NCBI GenBank assembly: GCA_951813295.1
Contig: CATOTI010000002.1
Span: 2,986,522-3,050,521, forward strand
DNA: 64,000 nucleotides
Direction: 5' to 3'
Source: an uncultured Pseudomonadales bacterium
GTDB taxonomy: Bacteria; Pseudomonadota; Gammaproteobacteria; Pseudomonadales; Azotimanducaceae
Shown here one piece after another: positions 42,473 through 51,286 of this stretch (position 1 is the first letter of the stretch; every line of letters starts with the position of its first letter). The notes below the pieces were generated by a model. The model was not told the origin of the DNA, did no database searches, and saw only the letters and a program-made list of their open reading frames with translations. The translations under genes and the position numbers were made by a program.

Positions 42473-44530
42473 GTGGGCGATCTGCGATTGGCCGTCGACA
42501 TCGGCGGGACGTTCACCGACGTGGTTCTCGCCACACCGGCGGGCCTCGCGACCACGAAGGTACTGACGACGCACGATCAGCCCGCCGACGGGGTGATGGA
42601 CGGCATCCGCCAGGTGCTCGATGCGACGGATGCCGACGTGGCGGAGATTGGCGTGGTGGTGCATGGCACGACGCTCGCGACGAACGCCGTGATCGAACGG
42701 CGCGGCGCCCGGACGGCACTGCTCACGACCGCCGGTCATCGTGACGTTCTCGAAATGGCGTTCGAGAACCGGTTCGAGCAATACGACATCAATATCGACC
42801 GGCCGATTCCGCTCGTCCCGCGGCGACTCCGTCTGCCAGTGATCGAGCGGATCGCGGCGACTGGAGAGGTACTCACGCCGCTCGACGAAGATTCACTCGC
42901 GGCACCGCTGGACGCCATCGCGCAAGACGGGATCGAGTCGGTCGCCATCGGTTTTCTGCATTCCTACGCGAACGCCGCGCATGAAGAGCGCGTCGAAGCC
43001 GTGTTGGCGGCGCGTCATCCCAGCATTGCCATTACCCGATCTTCGGATGTGTGTCCGGAGATCCGCGAATACGAACGTCTGTCGACGGCGTGTGCCAATG
43101 CCTACGTCAAACCCCTGATGGGGCGTTATCTCTCGGATCTCGAAACGAGAATCGCGTCACTCGGGATTGCCGCGCCGTTTCTCCTGATGACCTCGGGTGG
43201 GGGATTGACGTCGCTTGCCACCGCCAAGGCGTTCCCGATCCGGCTGGTCGAATCCGGGCCCGCCGGGGGCGCGATCCTCGCCGCGGATATCGCGCGTAAT
43301 CTCGATCTGCCGCGTGTGCTCTCGTTCGACATGGGCGGCACGACGGCAAAGATCTGCCTGATCGACGATGGCCGTCCGCTGCATAGCCGTGCATTCGAAG
43401 TCGACCGGTCCTACCGGTTCAAGAAAGGCAGCGGTTTGCCGGTCCGCATCCCGGTGATCGAGATGGTGGAGATCGGCGCCGGTGGTGGTTCCATCGCGCA
43501 CGTCGATCGGCTAGGGCGTCTACTCGTAGGTCCGGAGAGTGCGGGTTCCGAACCCGGCCCGGCCGCCTACGGACGCGGCGGGAAGCAACCGACCGTGACC
43601 GACGCCGACGTGACACTCGGCCGTTTGGACGCGGATCGGTTTGCCGGCGGTAGTCTCAGGCTTGACGTCGAAGCGGCGAAGCACGCGCTCGATACGACGA
43701 TTGCACCGGCGCTGTCGCTCGCCTCCCACGAATCGGCGGCCGCCGTGGCGGAGATCGTGGACGAGAACATGGCGGCCGCGGCCCGCGCCCACGCCGCTGA
43801 GTGGGGCAAGGACCTGGGTGGGCGTACGCTGATCGCCTATGGCGGCGCGGCGCCGCTTCATGCGGTACGGCTCATGGAAAAACTGCAGCTCGACACGATC
43901 GTCGTGCCGGTGGCGGCCGGCGTCGGCTCGGCTGTCGGCTTTTTGATCGCGCCGATTTCCTACGACGTCGTGCGCAGCCGCTACCTGCGCCTCGATGCTT
44001 TTGATCCGGGTGTCGTCACAGCGGTGTTCGACGAGATGCGCCAGGAGGCGCAGGGTGTCATCGGGTCGATTGGGGAAGAGCTCGCGGAGTCGCGCCGCGC
44101 CTATATGCGCTACGTCGGCCAGGGCTATGAGATCGCCGTCGACGTCGGCGAGAACCCGACGGCCGCTAGTCTGGCCGACGCCTTCGACACCGCGTACGCG
44201 GCACTCTACGGGCGGACAATTCCGGGGCTTGCGGTCGAGATTCTGAGTTGGACGTTGACGCTCGAGTCGAACTATCGAAGCGTCGTGCGGCGAAATCTGG
44301 CGCTCTCACAATCGACGACAAGCGCTAAGGAAACCGCACGTGGACAGCTCTTCGATCAAGGTGAGTTGAAAGACAGTCAGATCGTCCCGCGGCTGGCGCT
44401 CGGTCCCGACCAGACCATCGCAGGACCGGCGACGATCGTCGAAGAACAGACGACGCTCGTGGTGCCCGATGGTTTCAACGTCACGATGTCGGCCTCGGGC
44501 GATCTGCTCGTTCGGCGTGAGACTCGATAG
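42473..44530 (+). CDS. hyuA: Hydantoinase/oxoprolinase family protein, subunit A
   Basis: A 685-residue ATP-dependent subunit of the N-methylhydantoinase A/acetone carboxylase beta/5-oxoprolinase family. The actin-like phosphate motifs are seen: LAVDIGGTFTDVVLAT at the N terminus and SFDMGGTTAKICLID near residue 285, plus IEMVEIGAGGGSIAHVD. The substrate could be a hydantoin, 5-oxoproline or another cyclic amide. It starts with GTG one base after the CHY gene and is followed by subunit B after 9 bases. Confidence 0.9.
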   Translation: MGDLRLAVDIGGTFTDVVLATPAGLATTKVLTTHDQPADGVMDGIRQVLDATDADVAEIGVVVHGTTLATNAVIERRGARTALLTTAGHRDVLEMAFENRFEQYDINIDRPIPLVPRRLRLPVIERIAATGEVLTPLDEDSLAAPLDAIAQDGIESVAIGFLHSYANAAHEERVEAVLAARHPSIAITRSSDVCPEIREYERLSTACANAYVKPLMGRYLSDLETRIASLGIAAPFLLMTSGGGLTSLATAKAFPIRLVESGPAGGAILAADIARNLDLPRVLSFDMGGTTAKICLIDDGRPLHSRAFEVDRSYRFKKGSGLPVRIPVIEMVEIGAGGGSIAHVDRLGRLLVGPESAGSEPGPAAYGRGGKQPTVTDADVTLGRLDADRFAGGSLRLDVEAAKHALDTTIAPALSLASHESAAAVAEIVDENMAAAARAHAAEWGKDLGGRTLIAYGGAAPLHAVRLMEKLQLDTIVVPVAAGVGSAVGFLIAPISYDVVRSRYLRLDAFDPGVVTAVFDEMRQEAQGVIGSIGEELAESRRAYMRYVGQGYEIAVDVGENPTAASLADAFDTAYAALYGRTIPGLAVEILSWTLTLESNYRSVVRRNLALSQSTTSAKETARGQLFDQGELKDSQIVPRLALGPDQTIAGPATIVEEQTTLVVPDGFNVTMSASGDLLVRRETR

Positions 44531-44539
44531 GAGGTTCTT

Positions 44540-46168
44540 GTGAGTTCGGTGCGCGACCAGCTTGTCTGGAATCGACTCCTCGCGATCGTCGAGGAACAGG
44601 CACAGACGTTGATGCGAACGGCGTTTTCAACGGTGGTTCGAGAGGCGGGGGATCTTTCTGCCGGTGTATTCGACACGCGCGGCGACATGCTCGCTCAAGC
44701 GGTGACGGGAACGCCGGGCCACGTCAACGCGATGGCGGCGAGTGTGGGCAAATTTCTCGCCGTTCATCCGCTCGGGAGCCTTCTCGAAGGAGATGTCCTT
44801 CTCACCAACGACCCCTGGGATGGCACCGGGCATCTGAACGACTTCACGGTGGTGACGCCCGTCTATCGAGACGGTCGCGCGGTAGCGCTCTTTTCGGCGA
44901 CGAGTCATATCGCCGACGTCGGCGGTCGCGGCTTTGGTCCGGATGCGAACGAAATCTTCGAGGAAGGTATCCGCATTCCGATCATGCACCTCTTCCGCGC
45001 GGGTGAGCGCGATGAATCGTTGATGTCGCTCATCAAGGCGAACGTGCGCGATCCGGTCGTTGCCGAGGGCGATCTTCAGTCCCTTACGGCGTGCAACCAT
45101 GCGGGTGCCGTTGCGCTCCTCGAGATGCTCGAAGAATTCGGCGTCGAAGACCTCGATCCGATCGGTCGTTGGATCAACGAAACATCACGAACCGCCATGA
45201 TCGAAGAAATCGGCGCGCTACCGGAGGGTATCTACCGGCAGTCGATGGATGTCGACGGCTATGACGAAGTGGTGCACATCGAGTGTGCCGTCACGATCGG
45301 GGACGGGAAGCTGGATATCGATTTCGACGGTACGAGCGGTGTCTCGTCGTTCGGTATCAACGTGCCGCTCAACTACACGGAAGCGTATGCGTCCTTCGGT
45401 GCGCGCTGCGTGATCGGCAACGAGATTCCGAACAACGCGGGGAGCCTGAGCACGATCACGGTGCGTGCACCTGAAGGCTCGATCTTGAACGCGGTCTCGC
45501 CGGCCGCCGTATCGGCACGGCATGCGTTGGGGCAGATGCTCCCTGACGTCGTGCTGGGATGTCTGGCGAACTTCATGTCCGCTTCAGTTCCGGCTGAAGG
45601 TGCGTCCTGCATCTGGAATCCGGTCTTGCGTAGCGATGCCATGGCGACAACGGCCGGCAACACGGATGCGAAGCCATTCGTCATCAATCCGATCTTCAAC
45701 GGTGGCACCGGGGCGCGGCCGGCAAAGGACGGCCTGTCGACGACGGCGTTCCCGTCGGGCGTGCGGACCACGCCGACCGAGGTGAACGAAGTGTCTTCCC
45801 CGCTCGTGATTTGGCGCCGCGAGTATCGCCCGGACTCCGGCGGCGAGGGTGAGCATCGCGGCGGTTTGGGGCAGGTCATCGAAATTCGCCATCGTCATGA
45901 CGTGCCGTTCGTCATCTCGAAGATGTTCGATCGGATCGATCATCCCGCGCGCGGGCGTGATGGTGGTGAGGCGGGTGCCGAAGGGCGTGTCTTTCTGCGT
46001 GACGAAGATGGTGTCGAGATAGCGCTGCGTGGGAAGGGCAAGGATGTCGTACCGGCCGGATCGACGCTCGTGATGGAGACGCCCGGCGGCGGGGGGATCG
46101 GTTCGGCGGAAGATCGTCCAGCCGCGGCACGCTCAGCCGACATCGAAGCGGAACTCGTCGGCGATTAG
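44540..46168 (+). CDS. hyuB: Hydantoinase/oxoprolinase family protein, subunit B
   Basis: A 542-residue partner of the upstream subunit A; together they make the ATP-dependent amidohydrolase. Typical parts are GDMLAQAVTGTPGHVNAMAASV, VLLTNDPWDGTGHLNDF, and the C-terminal ETPGGGGIGSAEDRP, which is close to the standard TPGGGGYG end. GTG start after GGAGG. The last 4 bases overlap the end of the convergent AlkD-like gene. Confidence 0.92.
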   Translation: MSSVRDQLVWNRLLAIVEEQAQTLMRTAFSTVVREAGDLSAGVFDTRGDMLAQAVTGTPGHVNAMAASVGKFLAVHPLGSLLEGDVLLTNDPWDGTGHLNDFTVVTPVYRDGRAVALFSATSHIADVGGRGFGPDANEIFEEGIRIPIMHLFRAGERDESLMSLIKANVRDPVVAEGDLQSLTACNHAGAVALLEMLEEFGVEDLDPIGRWINETSRTAMIEEIGALPEGIYRQSMDVDGYDEVVHIECAVTIGDGKLDIDFDGTSGVSSFGINVPLNYTEAYASFGARCVIGNEIPNNAGSLSTITVRAPEGSILNAVSPAAVSARHALGQMLPDVVLGCLANFMSASVPAEGASCIWNPVLRSDAMATTAGNTDAKPFVINPIFNGGTGARPAKDGLSTTAFPSGVRTTPTEVNEVSSPLVIWRREYRPDSGGEGEHRGGLGQVIEIRHRHDVPFVISKMFDRIDHPARGRDGGEAGAEGRVFLRDEDGVEIALRGKGKDVVPAGSTLVMETPGGGGIGSAEDRPAAARSADIEAELVGD

Positions 46169-46881
46169 CGCGATCCCCGACGGATCGCGCGGAGCCGGTC
46201 TTTCGTTTCGGGGTCGAGGTTTTTTGTTGCGCCGGTCCAGGCTTGCGGGGCGAGTTGGCCGGCGTGTTCGGCCATGAAGAGGGCGGCTTGTTCGGGATAA
46301 GCGTTGCCGATTTCTCGAATCGTCCAACCGACGCCCTTCTGGACGTAGTAATCGTCATCGTCGAGTAGTGGCAGGACAAAACCAATGAGTTCGTCGAACG
46401 GCAAGAACCGGGTTCGCTTCCTGGCATACTCGATCAGGCTCACGACCGACTGGCGCCGCTTCCAGGGATTCTCGGATCGATTCCACCGTTTGAGCGTCGG
46501 CACGATCCAGCTCGGATGTGCTTCGACCACGTTCGCATAGATCTTCGACAGATCATCGGAGTGGGGCCAATCGCCACACCGTTCGACCCAGCCGAGGATG
46601 CGCCGTGTCTCCCGGCGGTTGAGGCTGCGGCGCTGGTAGTAGTAGAGCGCCTGGTGCATCACTTCGACGTAACCGCTCGTGTTCCAGATGTACTCCCAGA
46701 TGTCGAGAACGATGTCGGCTGGTTCGTCGTAGAACGAATAGCCCGTTGCGACGAGCCGGCGAACGCCCGGCGTGGAGAGTTTGAGTCTGATGATTTCGTC
46801 GCGATCGACCGGCGGGAACGCGCGTTTCGAGAGCGTTCGTGTTCTGGCGGTCACTTCGGCGAGGAAGGCTTCGTACGTCAT
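46165..46881 (-). CDS. DNA alkylation repair (AlkD-like) HEAT-repeat protein
   Basis: A 238-residue all-helical protein of the AlkD-like group that lifts alkylated bases out of DNA with HEAT-like repeats. Seen: GWVERCGDWPHSDDLSKI, where Trp and Asp are typical, KRWNRSENPWKRRQSVVSLIEYARK and LLDDDDYYVQKGVGWTIREIGN. The pattern matches AlkD and AlkC closely enough to be confident of the superfamily, not of the lesion. ATG 46881 follows AAGGA. It shares 4 bases with the end of hyuB. Confidence 0.85.
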   Translation of the reverse strand: MTYEAFLAEVTARTRTLSKRAFPPVDRDEIIRLKLSTPGVRRLVATGYSFYDEPADIVLDIWEYIWNTSGYVEVMHQALYYYQRRSLNRRETRRILGWVERCGDWPHSDDLSKIYANVVEAHPSWIVPTLKRWNRSENPWKRRQSVVSLIEYARKRTRFLPFDELIGFVLPLLDDDDYYVQKGVGWTIREIGNAYPEQAALFMAEHAGQLAPQAWTGATKNLDPETKDRLRAIRRGSR

Positions 46882-47016
46882 CGTTGTCCTTCTCGTGTGA
46901 CCTTCTCCTGTGATTGGGGCGGCGCTTGACACCGGCGTTGGCGAGGATGAGGCTTGCCGGTGTCGCATCAAGGGCGCGCCGACGGTGTCCAAGTTACCGT
47001 CGAAGGGGCTAGGCCC

Positions 47017-47037
47017 ACCTTAATTCTTCATTAAGGT
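47017..47037. promoter_or_regulatory. 8-bp inverted repeat ahead of the glyoxalase-fold gene
   Basis: Perfect inverted repeat ACCTTAAT/ATTAAGGT with a 5-base spacer, ending 11 bases before the start of the next gene. AT-rich symmetry in a GC-rich setting suggests an operator or an mRNA hairpin over the ribosome site. Confidence 0.45.
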
Positions 47038-47048
47038 AGGAGTACGCC

Positions 47049-47702
47049 ATGTCCAATCTCGAGTTTTACCGAAAACGGGCCAAACAGTTTCTGCGTTGGC
47101 ATCAAGAGCGCCACTGGCCGGTCGCCGCACAGATCCGCGACGCGTTGACTCAGTACGAAGGTCGCACGGATCGAGAAATCCTCGATGGCGAGTTCAAACT
47201 CGCCGACGCGCAACGTCTGGTGGCGAAGCAGGCGGGATTCGATAGCTGGGAAGTGCTGCGTGAGCAGCTCGAACAAACGGGTGTTCAGCCGAAGACCGCC
47301 GTGCCGACGCGGTTATTGCAGGCGAAACCGTGCTTGTGGGTAGGCGATGTTGGCCGGTCACTCGTCTTTTTCGAGGACCAGCTCGAGTTTGTCGTCGATT
47401 TCGCTTACGGCGAACCGCCGTTCTACGCTGAAGTGGAAAAGGACGGGGTACGTTTCGCGATCCGGCTCGTCGACCCGGAACTCGTCGACATGGCGCACGA
47501 GGCGCGGCGCCGCGACGATATCTGCAACGCCTTCGTGATGGTCGAGCTCGCAAAACCGCTCTTCCAGCGTTACGTGACAAACGGCGTGCCGTTCTACCAG
47601 AAGCTCCGCACGGAGCCTTGGGGATCGCGCACGTTCGTCATCGAGGACCCGGACGGCAATCTGATCGGCTTCGGCGATTACGGCAGCCAGGCGGAAGTCT
47701 GA
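47049..47702 (+). CDS. Glyoxalase/bleomycin resistance (VOC) superfamily protein
   Basis: A 217-residue protein. Residues 1-75 form a helical domain like those fused to some VOC proteins (FYRKRAKQFLRWHQERHWPVAAQIRDAL); residues 90-215 are the paired beta-alpha-beta fold, ending in the usual VIEDPDGNLIGFGDYG. The metal ligands of glyoxalase I are not all conserved, so the reaction is unknown. It has the 8-bp inverted repeat just upstream and a 10-bp hairpin just downstream. Confidence 0.85.
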   Translation: MSNLEFYRKRAKQFLRWHQERHWPVAAQIRDALTQYEGRTDREILDGEFKLADAQRLVAKQAGFDSWEVLREQLEQTGVQPKTAVPTRLLQAKPCLWVGDVGRSLVFFEDQLEFVVDFAYGEPPFYAEVEKDGVRFAIRLVDPELVDMAHEARRRDDICNAFVMVELAKPLFQRYVTNGVPFYQKLRTEPWGSRTFVIEDPDGNLIGFGDYGSQAEV

Positions 47703-47708
47703 CAACCA

Positions 47709-47738
47709 CGCGGCGGGCGGCGTCGTCTGCCCGCCGCG
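47709..47738 (+). terminator. Strong GC hairpin after the glyoxalase-fold gene
   Basis: Perfect 10-bp stem CGCGGCGGGC/GCCCGCCGCG with a 10-base loop starts 7 bases after the stop codon. It has no T-run, so it may be a poor rho-independent terminator or an mRNA end stabiliser. Confidence 0.4.
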
Positions 47739-47802
47739 CGGCACTTGCATCACGCGTCGGGCGTGTGGCGGGATAGGCGCTTTCCCGACATCGATACACA
47801 CC

Positions 47803-49062
47803 GTGCAATCAGCATTCGAAAAAGACGGCTTCTTCGTGATTCGTGGCGCACTCACGGAAGCGGAGGTCGACCGGCTGGCGAATCCCATCTGCCGCGCGTT
47901 CGCGGCGGGCGAGTACGACAGCCACAACCCTGAAAAGGCGTACCCCGAGCCCGGGATCTACTCGATGGGTCCCAAGATTCTCGGCGAGCATCCGGAAATC
48001 GCATCGGTCAGCCTCGCGCACCCGACGATCGTCCGTGCGATCGAGGAGCTATTCGGTGAACCGGCGGTGCTCGCGCAGTACTGGTCGATCATGCGACCGC
48101 CGGGCGCCGGCGTCGATGAAGCCGGGTTCGTGCCCGGCAGCGGTGCCCATTTCGACTACAAGCCGTGGCGCTGCGTGGGCTCGTTCGTGAAGTGGATGTT
48201 TGCCGTGATTCCCTTCGTCGATTACACGGAGGACGTGGGGCCCTTGTGTGTCTCGCCGGGTTCCTATCACCGCACGACCGTGCTCGATTCCGACGGGCGC
48301 GTGCATCCGGTCGATGCCGCGCAGGTGCCGCCAGCCGCGGATGTCGAACTGGTCGATCCTTCGTTGAAAAAGGGCGACGTGGTTCTCATGCACGGCTTCT
48401 GCTGGCACGAAGCCCGACCGAACTACGGTACGACCGATCGTGCGGGGCTCTACATGAAGTTCCACGCGCAGTCGTCGCCGCCCGCGTGTGGGCCTTGGAT
48501 CTATCCATCCGCCGTCGCCGAGGCATTGCCCGACGAGTATCGACATCTGGTGCCGCATCACCGCGCCGACGGTCAGTGTGCCTCCGTGCGGGGCGAACCC
48601 GTCGGGGGCATCGATGAGGCACAACTCGTCATCGAGGATGCCGACGGACGGATCTTGCTGCTTGGCGATGAGTCAACGGGTTATACGCTGCCGGGTTGTA
48701 CGGCAGCTGAAGACAGCGGAGCGGGCATTCTCGATACCGGCAACGTCATGGGCTCGGTGATGGCGGGTGCGAAGTCGGCGACCGGACTCGATCTGCCGTG
48801 GCTCAGTTGGCTGCTCGACGTGCCGGGTCAGCTCGGTGGCGATTCGCGATGCCGCGTCTACGGCCATCGATTGCTCGAATCCGCACCCGCGCTGACGGCG
48901 GGAGACGTTACCTATCGTTGGCTTACGGGCGCCGAAATCGAGTCGGCCACGGCTGCGGGGCACGTGGCGGGCGGCGACGAGGTCCGACGGTGGATCGGTA
49001 TGTGGCAGAACCAGGTGGACGAAGAGGGTTGCGCGGTCACCCGAAGCTTCGGCGTTCCATAG
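47803..49062 (+). CDS. PhyH-family dioxygenase with degenerate Nudix-like tail
   Basis: A 419-residue protein. Residues 1-250 are a phytanoyl-CoA dioxygenase (Fe(II)/2-oxoglutarate) domain: His116 and Asp118 in GAHFDYK, distal His in LMHGFCWHEARPN (H197 or H202) and Arg205. Residues 272-380 look like a Nudix fold (AQLVIEDADGRILLLGDE, YTLPG, then GAKSATGLD), but the catalytic Glu residues of the Nudix box are replaced (SATGL for EETGL). The substrate is unknown. GTG start 47803. It ends with TAG; the same frame stays open afterwards for 38 codons. Confidence 0.8.
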   Translation: MQSAFEKDGFFVIRGALTEAEVDRLANPICRAFAAGEYDSHNPEKAYPEPGIYSMGPKILGEHPEIASVSLAHPTIVRAIEELFGEPAVLAQYWSIMRPPGAGVDEAGFVPGSGAHFDYKPWRCVGSFVKWMFAVIPFVDYTEDVGPLCVSPGSYHRTTVLDSDGRVHPVDAAQVPPAADVELVDPSLKKGDVVLMHGFCWHEARPNYGTTDRAGLYMKFHAQSSPPACGPWIYPSAVAEALPDEYRHLVPHHRADGQCASVRGEPVGGIDEAQLVIEDADGRILLLGDESTGYTLPGCTAAEDSGAGILDTGNVMGSVMAGAKSATGLDLPWLSWLLDVPGQLGGDSRCRVYGHRLLESAPALTAGDVTYRWLTGAEIESATAAGHVAGGDEVRRWIGMWQNQVDEEGCAVTRSFGVP

Positions 49063-49068
49063 ACCCAC

Positions 49069-49179
49069 GTGAGCCATTTCCGCTACAACTATCGGGGCAA
49101 TCCGCCTGGTACCTACCGGGTCGGCGAGTTCGGCGATGACGGGTTGCCCGCAGCGGCGCCGGCCGAGGTGACGGCTTAA
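49069..49179 (+). other. Possible small ORF or C-terminal extension after the PhyH gene
   Basis: In the same frame as the PhyH gene, two codons past its TAG stop, a GTG opens a 36-codon frame that begins SHFRYNYRGNPPGTYRV and ends in TAA. Codon third positions are GC-rich as in real genes around it, and Tyr/Asn content is high at the start. It may be a small separate peptide, or the true end of the PhyH protein cut off by a stop mutation. No ribosome site is visible. Confidence 0.3.
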
Positions 49180-49262
49180 ACGCGTTCGCGCAGCGACTTA
49201 GCCCCTTTGCGGGCGATCTCGAACGCCGTCTTACCCTCGCTGTTCGTCGCGCGCGGGCCGAG
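49176..49262 (-). pseudogene. Ankyrin-repeat-like C-terminal fragment
   Basis: On the minus strand this stretch translates as RATNSEGKTAFEIARKGAK before a stop; NxxGKTAxxIA is the second half of an ankyrin repeat. Only about one half-repeat is left, and sequence upstream (toward the SET gene) does not continue the repeat pattern. It is best seen as a relic; it could also be chance. Confidence 0.3.
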
Positions 49263-49329
49263 CGTGTTTCGGCACCGATTTAACATACCGAATCGAAAAG
49301 CAGTGAGCGCGGCCACGTAGTCAGTCGAG

Positions 49330-49842
49330 ATGAACGATCGAATCGAGGTCAGGGCATCACCGATCGAGGGAGTCGGCATCTTTGCGACGACGCCCTTAGA
49401 AGCCGGTGACTTCATCGACGTAGTCGGCTACGAACGCGAAATCACGGCGGATGCACCGCTCGATCCCGAACGAGGTGAGCGGTTCGAGCATTGTTCGTAT
49501 CCGGACGGCAAAGTGATGTTGGTGGCCTATCCCGGGCGGCACATGAACCATAGCTGTGACCCGAATGCCTTCTACGGTTATGTCGGCGATCGCGCCACGG
49601 CCTATGCGCGGCGTGCGATCGCGGCCGGGGAAGAGGTCACGGTCGATTACCTGATTAACACGCCCACCGGCGACAGTTGGCCGTGCCGCTGCGGCGCCAA
49701 GCGTCGTCGTGGCGAGACGGGCCATTCCTTCTTCGACCTACCGATGCCGGTGCAGCTCGAGTATCTGCCCCTACTGGCACCCTGGTTCGTTTCGCGTTTC
49801 CGTCACGAAGTCGACGCGCTTCGGGACCGGGCGAGGAGCTAG
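49330..49842 (+). CDS. SET-domain protein (lysine methyltransferase-like)
   Basis: A 170-residue protein with the SET fold: GVGIFATTPLEAGDFI at the N terminus, the pseudoknot motifs NHSCDPNAFYGY and GEEVTVDY, and a short post-SET Cys part (CRCGAKRRRG, with one Cys less than the usual CxCxxxxC zinc site). It should move a methyl group from S-adenosylmethionine to lysine or be an inactive relative; bacterial targets are mostly unknown. Its last 72 bases overlap the end of the convergent MFS gene, so one of the two has an unusually long tail. Confidence 0.82.
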   Translation: MNDRIEVRASPIEGVGIFATTPLEAGDFIDVVGYEREITADAPLDPERGERFEHCSYPDGKVMLVAYPGRHMNHSCDPNAFYGYVGDRATAYARRAIAAGEEVTVDYLINTPTGDSWPCRCGAKRRRGETGHSFFDLPMPVQLEYLPLLAPWFVSRFRHEVDALRDRARS

Positions 49843-51132
49843 CCAAGGCATGGGTGCGTTGTGCTCGGGTGCGAGAGCGATCTCGTTCCCAGTGCTCGGG
49901 TAGGACTCGGGGTCGTCGCGCTCGTCGAGCTGATTGCGCGGGTCCAGCGTGACAACCTCGGGTGTCGTTTTTGGCAGCGGCTGATAGGGCTCGAAATGAT
50001 CTCGAGAGGCGTTGTGTCTGAGGATCATCGTTAACGTCCATGCGAGGCATGCGCCAAACGCGATGCTGACGGTGAAGGTGAAGCCTTTGCCGGGATTGTC
50101 GGCTTCGATGACGGAGAAGAGGATCGGCCCCACGACGGAGCCCAACGAACTCGCCATCAGCATCGACGTTGCGATCGCCAGGAATCGGCCCGCCGCGTTG
50201 TCGTTCGCGTGAGCGATGCAGATCGAATACATCGGCATCGCGCCGGCGCCAATTAGGAACGCGGAGACGTTCAGCACGAAAGAATCGGATGTGGAGATGG
50301 GTATCGCCGCGCCCGCGAGACCGATCCCGGCGAGCCCCGCAATCACCCATCGCCGGTCGACGAAATCGGAGAGACGCCCGGCGGGAAATTGCGCGATCAG
50401 ACCGCCGGCGATCGCGAAGATCACGAAGCGTGCGCCGGCTTCCGTGGAACCGCTGAGGTCGGCGGCGTTGATCGCGCCGACCGTCCAAATCATGCCGACG
50501 ACGACGCCGGAGAGTGCCGCCCCGACGATACCGACCTGTGACGCCTGGTAAGTGGTTCGCCAGTCCATGGTCGTACTCGCTGCAACCATGGGTTGCTCGT
50601 TGCGCGTGAGCCCAATCGGAAGGGCGGCGGCGATGACCAGCACGAAGGCGATCGTGAAGAGCGTCTCAAAGGAGAGTTGGTCGACGAAAAGCTGGCCGAT
50701 TGCCATCGCGCCGAGTGAGAGGACGGTGTAGAGCGCGAGCAGCGATCCCCGATGGGCATCGCTCGAGCGTTCGTTCAGCCAGCTTTCGACGACTGTGTAG
50801 AGCACCGCCATCGCGCATCCGTTGACGGCACGAAGGACGAGCCAGGCGATGAAGTCCGGTGCGGAACCCGCGAGATTGATGGCGAGCGCGGCCAGCGCGA
50901 CGAACACGAGGAAGGTGCGGATATGGCCGACGCGTCCGACGATGGTCGGTACGAGCAGACAACCGGCCAGGAACCCGACGTAGTAGGCGGACCCAGTGAT
51001 GCCGACAAGGTGGCTAGGCCAACCGAGGGCTTGGGCCTGTAGCGGCAGGAGCGTCAGCTGCAGACCGTGGCCTGCCAACAGCAGGAGCACAGAGAGCAAC
51101 ACGCTTCGTATGGAGCGTAGTGAATCTGTCAT
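49771..51132 (-). CDS. MFS transporter, YcaD-like
   Basis: A 453-residue transporter with 12 predicted membrane helices, the loop 2-3 motif reduced (VGRVGHIR), VLRAVNGCAMAVLYTVVESWLNERS in the middle of the N-terminal half and PAGRLSDFVDRRWVIAGLAG in the second half. This pattern fits the YcaD/ProP-like group of unknown substrate. The last 65 residues (from about 388) are soluble, Pro-rich and overlap the SET gene on the other strand; they may not be needed. Confidence 0.85.
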   Translation of the reverse strand: MTDSLRSIRSVLLSVLLLLAGHGLQLTLLPLQAQALGWPSHLVGITGSAYYVGFLAGCLLVPTIVGRVGHIRTFLVFVALAALAINLAGSAPDFIAWLVLRAVNGCAMAVLYTVVESWLNERSSDAHRGSLLALYTVLSLGAMAIGQLFVDQLSFETLFTIAFVLVIAAALPIGLTRNEQPMVAASTTMDWRTTYQASQVGIVGAALSGVVVGMIWTVGAINAADLSGSTEAGARFVIFAIAGGLIAQFPAGRLSDFVDRRWVIAGLAGIGLAGAAIPISTSDSFVLNVSAFLIGAGAMPMYSICIAHANDNAAGRFLAIATSMLMASSLGSVVGPILFSVIEADNPGKGFTFTVSIAFGACLAWTLTMILRHNASRDHFEPYQPLPKTTPEVVTLDPRNQLDERDDPESYPSTGNEIALAPEHNAPMPWLAPRPVPKRVDFVTETRNEPGCQ

Positions 51133-51286
51133 CTCGGCTAGCTAACACACGACACCTGGTGCGGAAAAAGTGGCGCGATTTTCTGGATTTTTCGTCGCGA
51201 TGCAAGTGAATTTTTCGCTCGATTTCACCTTTTCGTCGCGTGCATCGTCCGGGGGGAGATAGACATGGCAAAAGGAGTCACGGGCG

